From Spirosoma fluviale (GTDB taxonomy: Bacteria; Bacteroidota; Bacteroidia; Cytophagales; Spirosomataceae): DNA of 7,986 nucleotides. Within the stretch, counting starts at the first letter, position 1. Every line of letters begins with the position of its first letter. The stretch spans positions 1 through 7,986 of the forward strand of contig CAMDSI010000091.1 of NCBI GenBank assembly GCA_945906915.1, in the 5' to 3' direction. The notes under the pieces are model-generated. The model was not told the origin of the DNA. It was given only the letters and a program-made list of their open reading frames with translations, and made no database searches. This document shows, one piece after another, positions 7,891-7,986 of the stretch. Both the position numbers and the translations under genes were made by a program.

Positions 7891-7922
7891 AATTTTGTAT
7901 ATTTAGAGACAAACAACCAAAA
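7891..7922 (+). promoter_or_regulatory. Short gap with promoter-like -7 box before the PAS-like gene
   Basis: These 32 bases lie between the acylase stop and the next ATG. TATATTTA at 7898-7905 matches TAnnTTTG at five of six fixed positions, 17 bases before the start. The nearest upstream TTG (7868-7870) is 27 bases away, longer than the usual 19-21, so the match is incomplete. The bases before the ATG are A-rich with no Shine-Dalgarno, and there is no hairpin that would serve as a terminator. The downstream gene may therefore have its own promoter, be read through from the acylase, or both. Confidence 0.3.
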
Positions 7923-7986
7923 ATGCCTAATCAAATACAAGCCGGATTCGAGTTTGAAGCCATATTTCAAGAGGCTGCGATTGGCA
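7923..7986 (+). CDS. Start of a probable PAS-domain sensor protein (cut by window end)
   Basis: The ATG at 7923 opens a frame of 21 complete codons reaching the right edge. The product begins MPNQIQAGFEFEAIFQEAAI and then Gly. The FEAIFQEAAIG stretch resembles the first helix of PAS domains, which in Bacteroidota often open sensor histidine kinases ('F..lf..a.iGi'). The A-rich context before the ATG suits Bacteroidota starts, and the gene follows the acylase on the same strand. With so few residues, whether this is a kinase, a cyclase or a transcription regulator cannot be said, and the PAS assignment itself is a pattern-based guess. Confidence 0.5.
   Translation, partial: MPNQIQAGFEFEAIFQEAAIG

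Overview
The window looks like a chromosomal segment from a Bacteroidota bacterium, most likely of the Cytophagales (Spirosomataceae-like) type. The phylum call rests on three things: a TonB-dependent receptor with an N-terminal carboxypeptidase-regulatory-like domain, start codons with no Shine-Dalgarno sequence in an A/T-rich context, and moderately AT-rich codon use. The order-level guess is inference only. The window is almost fully coding: two large genes on the minus strand and, diverging from them across a 103-bp gap, one large gene plus the first codons of another on the plus strand.

Minus strand (5675 down to 1). The upstream gene encodes a 799-residue outer-membrane TonB-dependent receptor of the 'outer membrane beta-barrel' type. 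Its stop codon is only 8 bases from the start of the next gene, so the two are very probably cotranscribed. The second gene fills 3267 to 1 and runs off the left edge without a stop. It encodes a very large lipoprotein of the PVC-type heme-binding family: a lipobox, a sorbosone/glucose-dehydrogenase-like beta-propeller, a long HEAT-repeat region and a C-terminal cytochrome-c-like domain with a CxxCH motif. It is the largest gene in the window and is open throughout all 1089 visible codons. A reasonable reading of the pair is that the receptor brings a substrate into the periplasm and the lipoprotein oxidises it, passing electrons to its own heme. The substrate cannot be told from the sequence.

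Plus strand (5779 to the right edge). A 703-residue secreted Ntn-hydrolase of the penicillin acylase / acyl-homoserine-lactone acylase family comes first. Its predicted self-cleavage site is Gly189-Ser190 and a histidine lies at beta-chain position 23. After 32 bases a new gene starts whose 21 visible residues resemble the beginning of a PAS sensor domain; it is cut by the right edge.

There are no RNA genes, mobile elements, CRISPR arrays or DNA repeats that I can support. The genes are individually members of known families. The points worth follow-up are the receptor/heme-dehydrogenase pairing, the acylase's substrate, and the divergent arrangement of the two units. I do not see strong evidence for a wholly new system.
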